64,000 nucleotides of DNA from the NCBI RefSeq assembly GCF_010668805.1, contig NZ_WUFT01000020.1:48558-112557 (forward strand), given 5' to 3'. Positions 8,665-17,559 of the stretch are shown here, in pieces. The notes beneath the pieces are model-generated. The model did no database searches, was not told the DNA's origin, and was given only the letters and a program-made list of their open reading frames with translations. Source of the stretch: Rhizobium phaseoli. Its GTDB lineage: Bacteria; Pseudomonadota; Alphaproteobacteria; Rhizobiales; Rhizobiaceae. The position numbers and the translations under genes were made by a program. Numbering within the stretch: position 1 is the stretch's first letter; each line of letters opens with the position of its first letter.

Positions 8665-9323
8665 CCGCAGCCATTCTCGTTGCCGACGATCATGACATTG
8701 CCCGCGCCGGTCTCATCGCCATGATCGGCGGCCAGGACGATTTCCATGTCGCCTTTGATGTGCGCGACGGTGTGGAAGCGGTGGAGGCCTGTGCGACCCA
8801 CAAGCCGGATCTGGCTTTGCTTGACATTCGCATGCCGCGCATGGACGGCCTCACTGCTACGCGGGAGATCCGGCGCGTGTCGCCGGGCACACGCGTCATG
8901 ATCATCACCATGCATGACAGCCTCGATTATCTGGAAGCGGCGATCGATGCCGGCGCCACCGGCTATCTGCTGAAGGATGCCAGCCGCGACGATATTCTGC
9001 GCACGATCCGGCGCGTCCTTCAGGGCGATGCCTTTTTCGATGGGCCACTCGTTGCAAGGCTGCTGCGGCGCGCCGCCACCAAGCCGCAGACCAACAGCAG
9101 CGCCTTGGAGACGCTGACGGTGCGCGAGCGCGAGGTGCTGGCGAAGGTCGCCGAAGGCCTGACGAACAAGGAGATCGGCCGGGCCTTGAAGATCTCGCCC
9201 GGCACCGTCAAGATCCATGTCGAGCGCATCATTGGCAAGCTCGGAGCCGGCGACCGGACGCAGGCCGCCGTCATGGCCGTGCGCGGCGGCCTCGTCGCAG
9301 CATCCAGGGAAGAGCAGCCATGA
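8661..9323 (+). CDS. NarL/FixJ-type response regulator
   Basis: A 220-residue regulator overlapping the kinase by four bases. The receiver domain holds the acidic pair DDHD at the N-terminus, the phospho-acceptor Asp55 in LLDIRMPRMDG, and the switch lysine in YLLKDASRDD. The LuxR-type helix-turn-helix follows (LTVREREVLAKVAEGLTNKEIGRALKISPGTVKIHVERI). Phosphorylation by the adjacent HisKA_3 kinase should drive DNA binding. The stop overlaps the next kinase start by four bases, so all three genes are probably one transcript. Target genes are not evident. Confidence 0.92.
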   Translation: MTAAILVADDHDIARAGLIAMIGGQDDFHVAFDVRDGVEAVEACATHKPDLALLDIRMPRMDGLTATREIRRVSPGTRVMIITMHDSLDYLEAAIDAGATGYLLKDASRDDILRTIRRVLQGDAFFDGPLVARLLRRAATKPQTNSSALETLTVREREVLAKVAEGLTNKEIGRALKISPGTVKIHVERIIGKLGAGDRTQAAVMAVRGGLVAASREEQP

Positions 9324-11266
9324 CCGCGGCAATGACTGGGCACCGGCGGGCTCTGCGTTTCGCCGACCTTCCGCTGCGGGCAAAGGGCATCGTCATCATC
9401 ACGGTGCCGCTGGCGCTGCTGCTTGCGGCGCTCGTTTCGGTCTTCGTCGCCGACCGGCAGAGCCGGATCGCCGAGGATCAGGTGCGGGTGACGCTGGAGA
9501 TCCAGTCCGGCATTCAGGAGATCCACGCCCTGATCGCCGAAGCCGCGACCGCCATGCGGGGTTATCTGCTGACCGGCAGAACCGATTTCCTCGACCCCTT
9601 CAACCGGGCCGAGGACCGGCTGCCCGTCGTGCTCGACGAGGTCGGCCGCCGATTGCGGGATGAAGAGCAGAAGAGCCGCCTCGACCGCATCCGCGCCCTG
9701 GTCGACGCCAAAGTTGACCGCCTCCAACTGCTGAAGCAGGCCGACATCCTGCGGGCCGGCGGGCGCGAGGATCTTGCGGCCAAGCTCATCGAAGGCAAGC
9801 AGGTTCTCGACGTGCTGCGACAGGAGATCGACGCGATGACCCGGCGTGAGGCCGATCTCCTCAATGCCAGGACGCAGGCCGCCGACCGGGTTCGCACCCT
9901 GTCGCGCAGCCTGATGATATCAGCCGGCTTCCTTGGTTTTGCCGGCGCGCTCGTTGCCGTCTTCCTGTTTTCGGCAAGCATCGTGCGCCGGGTGCATGCC
10001 CTGAAAGCCCAGGCACATCGGTTGTCACAAGGCGAGGTCGTGACAGTGGCCGATTCCTCCCGCGATGAACTCGGCAGCCTCGAACAGGGGCTCGAAGATG
10101 CGAGTGTCCTCTTGAAAAAGCGCGAGGCCGATCTGACCGAGAGCGAGGAACGCTTCCGCCAGCTGGTCGAGGGCGTCAGCGACTACGGCATCTTCGGGCT
10201 CGATCCCGACGGTCACGTGGTGAGCTGGAACGCCGGCGCCGAGCGGATCACCGGCTATCGAACAGAGGAGATCGTAGGCCAGCATTTTTCCCGCTTCTAC
10301 CCCGCTGAGACCAGGGAATCGTTTCCGGCTGAAGAGCTTTCCAAAGCAAGCCTTCACGGGAGAACCGAGGCGGAAGGCTGGCGGGTGCGCAAGGATGGCT
10401 CCCACTTCTGGTCGCATGTCGTCGTCACCGCACTCCATGACGAGACGGGCCGGCTGCGCGGCTTTTCCAAGATCACCCGCGACATTACCGAGCGCAAGCA
10501 GTTCGAGGAAGCCCTGCTTGCCGCCCGCGAGGATGCGGTGCGGGCCAGCAATGCCAAGAGCGAATTTCTGTCGCGCATGAGCCACGAGTTGCGCACGCCG
10601 CTGAATGCCGTGCTCGGTTTCGCCCAGCTTTTGGAAATGGATCTCACCGATGCCGATTCCCGGGAGAGCGTCGCACAGATCTTAAGGGCCGGCCGGCATC
10701 TGCTCAGCCTGATCGATGAGGTTCTCGATATGGCAAGGATCGAGGCCGGCCGCATGGATCTCACCGTCGAAGCGCAACCCGTCGCCGAGGTGATCGACGA
10801 AGCCGTGTCGCTTGCAAAGCCGCTCTGCGGCAAACAGCAGATCCGGATTGAGGTCGTCAAGCCGGCCGAGCCGGATCTGACGGTGCTCGCCGACCGGCGG
10901 CGTCTGCTGCAGGTGTTCCTGAACCTTCTCTCCAATGCGGTGAAATACAATCGTCACCAGGGAAGCGTGACCGTCAGCCACCGCGCGCTTGATGACCGCA
11001 TTCGGATCGAGGTCAGTGATACCGGCCCGGGCATTCCAGCCGACCGCATCGCCCGGCTGTTCACCCCGTTCGACCGGCTGGGCGCCGAACGTATCAGCCA
11101 GGAAGGAACCGGCCTTGGGCTTGCGCTCTCGAAACATCTGATCGACGCCATGGGCGGCACGCTCGGCTTCAGCAATCGGGAAGGCGGCGCAACGTTTCAT
11201 GTCGATCTGCCGCGTGCGCCTGCGGCGATGCAGGAGGCCGGGGCGCAAGACGTCGCGGTGCCGTAA
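9320..11266 (+). CDS. Membrane CHASE3-HAMP-PAS hybrid-type sensor histidine kinase
   Basis: A 648-residue inner-membrane kinase. Transmembrane helix 1 is at about 24-44, followed by a CHASE3-like periplasmic domain (GYLLTGRTDFLDPF is typical), helix 2 at about 195-215, HAMP, and a PAS domain (FRQLVEGVSDYGIFGLDPDG) at about 280-395. The HisKA motif SRMSHELRTPLN has His422, and the HATPase_c domain contains the N box (NLLSNAVKYNR), DTGPGIP and GTGLGLAL. There is no receiver domain. The start overlaps the NarL-type regulator stop by four bases. Its cognate receiver may be the stand-alone protein at 11425. Confidence 0.9.
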   Translation: MTAAMTGHRRALRFADLPLRAKGIVIITVPLALLLAALVSVFVADRQSRIAEDQVRVTLEIQSGIQEIHALIAEAATAMRGYLLTGRTDFLDPFNRAEDRLPVVLDEVGRRLRDEEQKSRLDRIRALVDAKVDRLQLLKQADILRAGGREDLAAKLIEGKQVLDVLRQEIDAMTRREADLLNARTQAADRVRTLSRSLMISAGFLGFAGALVAVFLFSASIVRRVHALKAQAHRLSQGEVVTVADSSRDELGSLEQGLEDASVLLKKREADLTESEERFRQLVEGVSDYGIFGLDPDGHVVSWNAGAERITGYRTEEIVGQHFSRFYPAETRESFPAEELSKASLHGRTEAEGWRVRKDGSHFWSHVVVTALHDETGRLRGFSKITRDITERKQFEEALLAAREDAVRASNAKSEFLSRMSHELRTPLNAVLGFAQLLEMDLTDADSRESVAQILRAGRHLLSLIDEVLDMARIEAGRMDLTVEAQPVAEVIDEAVSLAKPLCGKQQIRIEVVKPAEPDLTVLADRRRLLQVFLNLLSNAVKYNRHQGSVTVSHRALDDRIRIEVSDTGPGIPADRIARLFTPFDRLGAERISQEGTGLGLALSKHLIDAMGGTLGFSNREGGATFHVDLPRAPAAMQEAGAQDVAVP

Positions 11267-11289
11267 GGCATCGTGAAAAGTTCTCCTTC

Positions 11290-11407
11290 GTCATGCTCGG
11301 CCTTGTGCCGAGCATCTGACCACGATAATTGCTTGACAGGAAAACATTTATTTTCAGAAACTTAATTAGGCCGGCGTAGATCCTCGGCGCAAAGCCGAGG
11401 ATGACGT
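11290..11407. repeat. Paired inverted palindromic element
   Basis: Two related hairpins face each other: GCTCGGCCTTGTGCCGAGC (within 11290-11320) and CCTCGGCGCAAAGCCGAGG (within 11371-11407). They are imperfect reverse complements of one another, separated by an AT-rich spacer that contains a TTGACA box (11333-11338). The first hairpin has the same core as the element at 16340, so they belong to one repeat family. Confidence 0.65.
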
Positions 11408-11424
11408 CGCGGGGGTTTTGGTCC

Positions 11425-11904
11425 ATGACAGATTCCACCGATATGGTGCGCGCCTCGACGATCCTGATCGTCGATGACGAGCCCGCCAATGTTTCGCTGC
11501 TGGAGCGCATTCTCAAGCGCGAAGGCTTCAAAGCGCTGATCAGCACCACCGAACCGCGCGAGGCGCTGCGGCTGTTCCGCGAGCATCCCGTCGATCTCGT
11601 TCTCCTCGACCTGATGATGCCGGATCTCGACGGTTTCGCGCTGCTCGAAACCTTCGCAAGACTCATTCCCGAAAACAGCTACCTGCCGATCCTGGTTCTG
11701 ACCGCCGATGCGACCTTGCCGACGCGCAGGCGGGCGCTTTCGCTCGGCGCCAAGGATTTCCTGACGAAGCCCTTCGACGCGATCGAGGCTGTCTTGCGGA
11801 TCTTCAACCTGCTCGAAACCCGCATCCTGACGCTGGAGCTTGCCAAACACGGGCTGGCGACGCCGAAATCGGAACGACCGTGGATCCATCCACCCACATC
11901 TTGA
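11425..11904 (+). CDS. Stand-alone response regulator receiver protein
   Basis: A protein of about 159 residues consisting of one CheY-like receiver. It has DDEP near residue 20, the phospho-acceptor Asp62 in LLDLMMPDLDG, Thr in VLTADAT and the conserved lysine in FLTKPFDAIE. A C-terminal extension of about 30 residues has no recognised output domain. The ATG at 11425 is chosen; an in-frame ATG at 11401 lies inside the palindromic repeat. Being next to a membrane kinase that lacks a receiver, it may act as a phosphorelay or diffusible partner. It is separated from that kinase by a repeat, so co-transcription is uncertain. Confidence 0.85.
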   Translation: MTDSTDMVRASTILIVDDEPANVSLLERILKREGFKALISTTEPREALRLFREHPVDLVLLDLMMPDLDGFALLETFARLIPENSYLPILVLTADATLPTRRRALSLGAKDFLTKPFDAIEAVLRIFNLLETRILTLELAKHGLATPKSERPWIHPPTS

Positions 11905-11944
11905 AGGGGCGTTGGCCGCCGGCGGCGGTTTGCGCGCTCGCCTG

Positions 11945-12913
11945 TCAGGCGAGCAGCACCTTGCCGCCCGTCCGAAAAGGAAGGGTGGATTGCAGCGCAA
12001 GGCGGATCTTTTCCAGAGGAAAGACCTCCCGCACCTCGGTCGCGATGATCTTCGCGGCGATCTGCGCCGCCACTTCGGCATAGGCGCGCTGAACATTTTC
12101 CATGGCTTCGGAATGAACCCATTCCCGAAGATGGAAGAAGGAAAAGGCAATATCGGGATGGGACGACCAGAAAGACGGCGGAATACTTTGCCCCGAGAGC
12201 AGGCCGTAATGCACGAAATGTCCGCCGGGTTTGAGCGCAGCAGCGAGGATTGAGGCATGCGCGCCGCCGACGCAGTCGAGCACGGCGTCCAGCCCATGGC
12301 GGCCGGCAAGCCCCGTCGCCAGGTCGCTGTCCGCCCTGTCGACGATGACGGCCTCGAGACTGCCGCTAAGGCGCGCGCGCGACTCCTCGCTGCGGACGAT
12401 CGCGACCGGTTCCACACCGACGGCATTGGCGAGGCCGATCAGGATCGATCCGATCGAAGAGGCAGCGGCATTGACGGCAATGCGCATGCCCGGCCTTAGC
12501 CCGATCTTCTTGTGCAGCATCAGCCAGGCCGTCATCGGGTTCACATAGCTCGTCGCCGCTTCGAAATCTGAAAGCCCGTCCGGAACACGAAGACACCAGC
12601 TGGGATCGGTATGCTTGTATTCCTGCCATCCGCCTGCGCCGCGCACCGGCAGCACACGCGTGCCGGGCGCAAGCCCGTAAACGTCTTCACCGCATGCTTC
12701 GACCACACCGAAGGCTTCGAACCCTGGAATGAAGGGCAGGGTCGTACGCCCGGCATAGGCGCCTGATATGGTGATGATATCGGACGGATTGATCGACCGC
12801 GCCAAGAGGCGCACCCGCACCTGATCGCGCCGCAGCACCGGCAATGCGGCCCGCTCGATCTCGACGGCCTCCGCGGCCGGCCCGAATTTTCGCACGACCG
12901 CCTGATATTGCAT
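11945..12913 (-). CDS. MDR-family oxidoreductase (enoyl reductase / quinone reductase-like)
   Basis: A 322-residue medium-chain dehydrogenase/reductase with the GroES-like N-terminal domain (SINPSDIITISGAY, FIPGFEAFGVV) and a Rossmann domain (NAAASSIGSILIGLANAVG). The catalytic zinc ligands of alcohol dehydrogenases are absent. The phrases NPSDI and YVNPMTAWLML resemble mitochondrial 2-enoyl-thioester reductases (MECR/Etr1) as much as quinone reductases. The ATG at 12913 follows GGGGGA. It is divergent from the thioesterase-ligase-thiolase genes, which supports a role in reducing an acyl thioester. The substrate is not determined. Confidence 0.75.
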   Translation of the reverse strand: MQYQAVVRKFGPAAEAVEIERAALPVLRRDQVRVRLLARSINPSDIITISGAYAGRTTLPFIPGFEAFGVVEACGEDVYGLAPGTRVLPVRGAGGWQEYKHTDPSWCLRVPDGLSDFEAATSYVNPMTAWLMLHKKIGLRPGMRIAVNAAASSIGSILIGLANAVGVEPVAIVRSEESRARLSGSLEAVIVDRADSDLATGLAGRHGLDAVLDCVGGAHASILAAALKPGGHFVHYGLLSGQSIPPSFWSSHPDIAFSFFHLREWVHSEAMENVQRAYAEVAAQIAAKIIATEVREVFPLEKIRLALQSTLPFRTGGKVLLA

Positions 12914-12967
12914 TGCATCCCCCAGACAACAGCGGTTAGAACACGCCTTCGAAATTTCGGTGATCGA

Positions 12968-13378
12968 ATGAGTGTTGACGACAGGCCTTTAGCATCGTTC
13001 CGGGTCTCGATGCGAGACATCGACATCTATGGTCATGTCCATAATTCGGTGTACCTCGATTATTGCGAGGATGCCGTCGTCGAATTCCTGCGGCACCGGC
13101 AAATCCTCAGCCATTTCCGTCACACCTCCTCGGGTGTCGCCTATCATGTGAAGAAGGCGGAGATCATCTTCCACAGTCCGATCGACGTCGACGATGTCGT
13201 CGAAGCAAAGGTGAGCGTCGAGAAAATCGGGCGCACGAGCCTCTCCTTTGCGATCGAACTCTTTCGCCGGCGCGATGGCGCCCATTGTGCATCGGCGGGG
13301 CTCGTCTGGGTCTGCGTCGGCCTGTCCGACAGCCGCCCGACGCCGATTCCGGAAGCGACCAGAGCCGCTTTAGGCTGA
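12968..13378 (+). CDS. Hot-dog acyl-CoA thioesterase (4HBT/YbgC family)
   Basis: A 136-residue protein from ATG 12968. It has the hot-dog fold signature with catalytic Asp in VSMRDIDIYGHVHNSVYLDYCEDA, equivalent to the RxxDxxGHVNN motif of 4-hydroxybenzoyl-CoA thioesterases and YbgC. The usual N in HVNN is H-N-S here, a mild change. It would hydrolyse an acyl-CoA or acyl-ACP thioester. It is followed after 28 bases by an acyl-CoA ligase and a thiolase on the same strand, so it is likely the first gene of a three-gene operon. Confidence 0.85.
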   Translation: MSVDDRPLASFRVSMRDIDIYGHVHNSVYLDYCEDAVVEFLRHRQILSHFRHTSSGVAYHVKKAEIIFHSPIDVDDVVEAKVSVEKIGRTSLSFAIELFRRRDGAHCASAGLVWVCVGLSDSRPTPIPEATRAALG

Positions 13379-13406
13379 CGGCAGATCTTCAAACCAGCGA
13401 GTGTCC

Positions 13407-14927
13407 ATGCCGATCCATGCGCAGCTTTCTCGACATGCAACGGAAAGGCCGGATAAGCCGGCGCTGGTGATCGACGACCGCGTCTTGACCTATGGCGAGC
13501 TCTATTCCCGCGCCAAGGCAATCTATGGCTTTCTCCAGGCGCTTCCCTATTCGAAGTGCCGCACGCTCGAGCTGCCGGGCGTGGAGAAGCTTGCCGCCCT
13601 CAGCCTTGGCAATCATATCGGCTTTGCCGAATATTTTGTCGCCGCTACCGCCTTGCCGAATGCCTGCGCGGTGATCGACCCGATGATGCCGCCGGAGAGG
13701 GTCGAGCGCATCATCGAGCGGCTGGCGCCGGATGTGCTTGTCGTCGACGATATAGGCCCAAGCGCCGAGATCGGCCGCAGGCTCGGCATATCAGTTATTA
13801 CCGCCGGAGCCGAGCCCTTCGATCTCGCCGAGACGGAAGGCGAGCTGCCTAGTGAGGCCGAGGGCATCTTCCTGATCGGCTTTACCTCGGGCACCACCGC
13901 CGAGCCGAAAGCCTATTACCGCTCGCGCGAGCAGTGGCGCCGGAGCCTCGATCGCGGACGTCTCGTTTTCGAACTCAAAGACGCGCCATCGACCCTATGC
14001 CCCGGAGCGCTGGCGCATGGGCTGGCGCTTTACGCCTTGGTCGAAGCCTTGGATGCCGGCGGCACCTTCCATTCGGTGCGAAAATGGCATGCCGAAGCCG
14101 TCGCGCGCACGCTCTCCGCCGAAAAGATCGAGCGGCTGGTCGCCGTGCCCACCCATGTTGCGGGCATTGCCCGCGCTTGGGCCGCCAAGCCGGCTCTGAC
14201 CTCTCTGCGCGATATCCTGAGCGCCGGCGCCAAGCTTGACGTGAACGGCGTCGAATCCATGCGCCGCCTTTTCCCGGGAGCGCGCATTCGCGAATATTAC
14301 GGCGCATCCGAAATCGGCTTCATGACCGTCTCCACTCTTGTCGGCGGCGCGGCCGGTTTTCCGATCGATCGGGTGGGGCAGGCCTATCCCGGCGTGGAAA
14401 TCTCAATTCGTGATCCTGATGAAAAAGATGTCGGCACCGACGTGCCGGGAACCATCTTCGTCAGGAGCGACCTGATCGCCGATGGCTATCTCTGGGGCGA
14501 CGACGGTCAGGCATTCCGGGTCACCGAGGCGGGAGCAACGGTCGGCGATCTCGGCGAACTCGATGACAACGGCATGCTGCGGGTGATCGGCCGGGCGGGC
14601 GGCATGATGATATCCGGCGGCAACAATGTTTATCCGGCCGAAGTCGAAAGCGCCCTGAAAGCCTGCCCGGGGGTCGAGGATGCCGTCGTCTTCGGGCTGC
14701 CGGATGCCTATTACGGCCAACGGATCGTCGCGGTCGTGTCGGGAGAGACGATGGACGCCAAAATCCTCGCCGATCATTGCGCGGATAGGCTGGTCAGGTA
14801 CAAGATCCCCAGGCAATTCTACCATATCGGATCCTGGCCGATGACGACCAGCGGCAAGATTGCCAGGGGGCAGGTGGAAGCAGCGGTCATTTCGGGAGAC
14901 GGACTTGTCCTACGCCTATCAGCCTGA
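13407..14927 (+). CDS. AMP-dependent acyl-CoA (or acyl-ACP) ligase
   Basis: A 506-residue adenylate-forming enzyme. ATG 13407 is used; GTG 13401 is two codons upstream and equally possible. The P-loop-like A3 motif GFTSGTTAEPKAYY, the A5 motif REYYGASEIG, a hinge region (GRAGGMMISGGNNVYPAEVE) and the C-terminal catalytic lysine in MTTSGKIARG are all present, so the enzyme should be active. Substrate-pocket residues do not identify the acid. It sits between a thioesterase and a thiolase, whose start it overlaps by 23 bases, so the three probably process one acyl chain. Confidence 0.88.
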   Translation: MPIHAQLSRHATERPDKPALVIDDRVLTYGELYSRAKAIYGFLQALPYSKCRTLELPGVEKLAALSLGNHIGFAEYFVAATALPNACAVIDPMMPPERVERIIERLAPDVLVVDDIGPSAEIGRRLGISVITAGAEPFDLAETEGELPSEAEGIFLIGFTSGTTAEPKAYYRSREQWRRSLDRGRLVFELKDAPSTLCPGALAHGLALYALVEALDAGGTFHSVRKWHAEAVARTLSAEKIERLVAVPTHVAGIARAWAAKPALTSLRDILSAGAKLDVNGVESMRRLFPGARIREYYGASEIGFMTVSTLVGGAAGFPIDRVGQAYPGVEISIRDPDEKDVGTDVPGTIFVRSDLIADGYLWGDDGQAFRVTEAGATVGDLGELDDNGMLRVIGRAGGMMISGGNNVYPAEVESALKACPGVEDAVVFGLPDAYYGQRIVAVVSGETMDAKILADHCADRLVRYKIPRQFYHIGSWPMTTSGKIARGQVEAAVISGDGLVLRLSA

Positions 14928-16098
14928 CGAAGATTGGCAGCCGATCGTGGTGGCCGCTTACCGCACGCCGATCGGCCGAGCCTTCGAGTCGCTTGCAACG
15001 GTGGCGGCAGAAGACCTGCTCGCGCCGATCATCCACCGGATCCTGTCTGAAACGGCAATAGCGCCCGAAGCCATATACGATGTGCTGGTCGGCAATGCCG
15101 CTGGCGGCGGCGGCAATATCGGCCGGCTGGCAGCACTCAGCGCCGGCCTGCCCGTGTCGGTTCCCGGCGTCGCCATCGACCGGCAATGCGGGTCCGGCCT
15201 GGAAGCGATCATCCTCGCCGCCCGCCTGATCCAGGCAAAGGCCGGTTCCTGCTTTCTGGCCGGCGGCGTCGAGAGCGTCAGCACCGCGCCATGGCGCGTC
15301 GACAGACCAAAAGCCAATGGGGCACTACCGCGCTTTTACGGCCGGGCCCGGTTTTCGCCTGAAGCGGTCGGCGATCCCGAGATGGGCATTGCCGCCGAAA
15401 ACGTCGCCCGCCAATTCGCCATCACACGCCAGAGACAGGATGAATTCGCGCTCCGCAGTCACCGGCTCGCGGTCGCGGCGGCCGATGCCGGCATCTTTCA
15501 GCCCGAGATCGTCGACATCTCCACCGGCCACGGATTGGTCGAACGCGACGAATGCCCGCGCCCATCCACATCGCTGGAGGCGCTCGCAAACCTCCGGCCG
15601 GTCTTTCTCCGCGACGGTTCGGTGACAGCAGGCAATGCCTGCCCTGTGAATGACGGCGCCTGCCTGGTGCTGGTCATGAGCCGCGGAATGGCGAAAAGCA
15701 TGGGCATCGACAAGGGCCTCGCCTTCATCGACAGCGCAGCGGCCGGTGTCGACCCCAACCTGCTCGGCATCGGCCCCGTCGCCTCGACCAGGAAGCTGCT
15801 GCAGCGTCAGCCCGGGCTCTCGCTCGCTGCCATCGATGCGATCGAATTCAACGAGGCTTTCGCCGCCCAGGTTCTGGCATCGCTGGATCAACTCGATATC
15901 CCCACTGATGCGGTCAACAGCAATGGCGGCGCCATTGCCTTGGGTCATCCGTTCGGGGCATCCGGCGCAATCCTCGTTACCCGGCTATATACCCAGCTGA
16001 TCCGAGAGGAGGCGATCGGTGCGACTGGCCTCGCCATGATCGGCATCGCCGGCGGCCTCGGGTTGACGGCGCTGTTCGAGGCTGTCGCGCTTTCCTGA
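14905..16098 (+). CDS. Thiolase-family protein lacking the second catalytic cysteine
   Basis: A 397-residue thiolase starting at TTG 14905, preceded by GGGAGACGGAC; an upstream TTG at 14860 lacks a ribosome site. The nucleophilic Cys is present in IDRQCGSGLEA, as are NEAFAAQ and the His in GGAIALGHPFGASGA. In the C-terminal loop, where biosynthetic thiolases read LCIGGGMG, this protein reads MIGIAGGLG: the acid/base Cys is replaced by Gly. Claisen condensation may therefore be lost or altered, as in some SCP2-thiolase-like proteins. It overlaps the ligase gene by 23 bases. Confidence 0.85.
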   Translation: MSYAYQPDEDWQPIVVAAYRTPIGRAFESLATVAAEDLLAPIIHRILSETAIAPEAIYDVLVGNAAGGGGNIGRLAALSAGLPVSVPGVAIDRQCGSGLEAIILAARLIQAKAGSCFLAGGVESVSTAPWRVDRPKANGALPRFYGRARFSPEAVGDPEMGIAAENVARQFAITRQRQDEFALRSHRLAVAAADAGIFQPEIVDISTGHGLVERDECPRPSTSLEALANLRPVFLRDGSVTAGNACPVNDGACLVLVMSRGMAKSMGIDKGLAFIDSAAAGVDPNLLGIGPVASTRKLLQRQPGLSLAAIDAIEFNEAFAAQVLASLDQLDIPTDAVNSNGGAIALGHPFGASGAILVTRLYTQLIREEAIGATGLAMIGIAGGLGLTALFEAVALS

Positions 16099-16139
16099 GA
16101 AGGACTGCATTTGATATCGCGCCCGTTCGCGTAAAAGTT

Positions 16140-16225
16140 GCTCCTCACCCTAACCCTCTCCCCGTAAAACGGGGAGAGGGGACGTGCCCCGCGAGAGATT
16201 TGCGGGACAGAGAGGGGCACAGCTT
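16140..16225. repeat. Rhizobial palindromic repeat (CCTCTCCCC type)
   Basis: An 11-bp perfect stem (16154-16164 with 16170-16180, loop TAAAA) is flanked by CTCACCCTAA and GACGTGCCCCGCG. This is a very common intergenic element of rhizobia and relatives. The 650-base gap 16099-16750 contains this element, the one at 16340, and no convincing gene. Confidence 0.75.
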
Positions 16226-16339
16226 CGTCCCTTCGCCCCGCGAGCGAGCAGAAGGTGGCGGCATGCAAGGAGCGCGCATGGCACACCATCATTGGCCTTC
16301 GTTCGTGCTCAGGGTGAGCTTTCTCCAGCGACTTTAGCC

Positions 16340-16433
16340 CCACCCTCCGTCCTGCTCGGCCTTGAGCCGAGCATCCATGCCGCATCCACCGGCAGCCGTG
16401 GCATGGGTCCTCGGAGGACGACGGAGAGTGGGG
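16340..16433. repeat. Palindromic element related to the 11290 repeat
   Basis: A GCTCGGC/GCCGAGC hairpin (16354-16372) is followed by a second inverted pair around CATGCC...GGCATG, with outer arms CCACCCTCCGTC and GACGGAGAGTGGGG. The hairpin core differs by a single base from that at 11294-11312, marking both as one family. Confidence 0.65.
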
Positions 16434-16750
16434 TTGGCTTCTCGCCAAACTCCGCTGGACCTATCCAGCCGCCCAACTCCGTCCCTCGCAACGCCTGACG
16501 ACGCAGGTCTCCGACCGAACGGCCCGATCGTAGGGCGAGCCGCCCTACTGCCTTGGCATAGGGCGACAGCGACCGAGGGAGAATGGTTCGGGCTGACGAT
16601 CCGGCGCATTCTGCTGCCCGTCGGTTCCGGCCGCCCCTACCCCAGTGACGGTTCTTATACCGATGAAGTCGCTTGCCTCGCCGAGGAGGCGATTTCGGCA
16701 GCCACTTCACGTCAACAGAGGAAATCCTCGCAAGGACAAGGAGACACCCC

Positions 16751-17515
16751 ATGAAGATCGTCATTATCGGCGGCACCGGCCTCATCGGCTCGAAGACCGT
16801 GGAAAGACTGCGCAGCAAGGGACACGAGGTATTGGCGGCGTCGCCGAATTCCGGCGTCGACACGATTACCGGCAAGGGGCTCGCCGAAGCGCTCGCGGGT
16901 GCTGCGGTGGTTCTCGACCTCGCCAACTCCCCCTCCTTCGAGGACAAGGCGGTTCTCGAATTCTTCCAGACTTCGGGCCGAAACCTGCTCAAGGCAGCGG
17001 CGGCAGCCGGCGTGAAACATCACATCGCGCTCTCGATCGTCGGCATGGAGCGCCTTCAGGGCAGCGGCTACATGCGCGCCAAGATGGCCCAGGAACAGCT
17101 GATCAAGGCTTCCGGCATACCCTACACCATCGTCCATTCCACCCAGTTCCATGAATTCATGGCAGGCATCGCCCAGTCGGGCACATCAGGCCAGATGGTG
17201 CATCTGTCGCCGGCCTATATCCAGCCGATCGCTTCGGACGATGTCGCCGATGTCATGGCCGAGGTGGCGCTGGCCACGCCCCTGAACGGCACGATCGAGA
17301 TTGGCGGGCCGGAGAAAATCCGCCTCACCGAAATCGTCACGCGCCTCCTGAAAGCCATGAACGATCCGCGCCAGGTGATGGCCGATCCGCACGCCCGCTA
17401 CTTCGGAGTCGAACTCGAGGACGATTCGCTGGTAACCGGAGTCAATGCGCGGCTCGGACGGATCCGCTTCGACGACTGGCTGAGCCGGCAGCCGCCGCAG
17501 AAAAAGAGCGCCTGA
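16751..17515 (+). CDS. NmrA-like atypical SDR, NAD(P)-binding oxidoreductase
   Basis: A 254-residue protein from ATG 16751, preceded by AAGGAG; the open frame extends upstream into repeat DNA. The N-terminal MKIVIIGGTGLIGSKTVERL is a GxxGxxG Rossmann motif. HHIALSIVGMERL, then YMRAKMAQEQLIKASGIPYTIV, is typical of atypical SDRs of the NmrA/YwnB type, which sense redox state or reduce small molecules. The catalytic YxxxK is replaced by YMRAK, placing Tyr and Lys in suitable positions. The next gene, a secreted cupin 44 bases away, is probably in the same operon. The substrate is unknown. Confidence 0.82.
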   Translation: MKIVIIGGTGLIGSKTVERLRSKGHEVLAASPNSGVDTITGKGLAEALAGAAVVLDLANSPSFEDKAVLEFFQTSGRNLLKAAAAAGVKHHIALSIVGMERLQGSGYMRAKMAQEQLIKASGIPYTIVHSTQFHEFMAGIAQSGTSGQMVHLSPAYIQPIASDDVADVMAEVALATPLNGTIEIGGPEKIRLTEIVTRLLKAMNDPRQVMADPHARYFGVELEDDSLVTGVNARLGRIRFDDWLSRQPPQKKSA

Positions 17516-17559
17516 TAGCGGGCGCGGACGACCCATTCCCATCAACTGAGGAGACAGAC

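Noticed and set aside
16309..16992. 227-residue minus-strand frame
   Set aside because: It spans palindromic repeats and the start of the SDR gene, with no homology.
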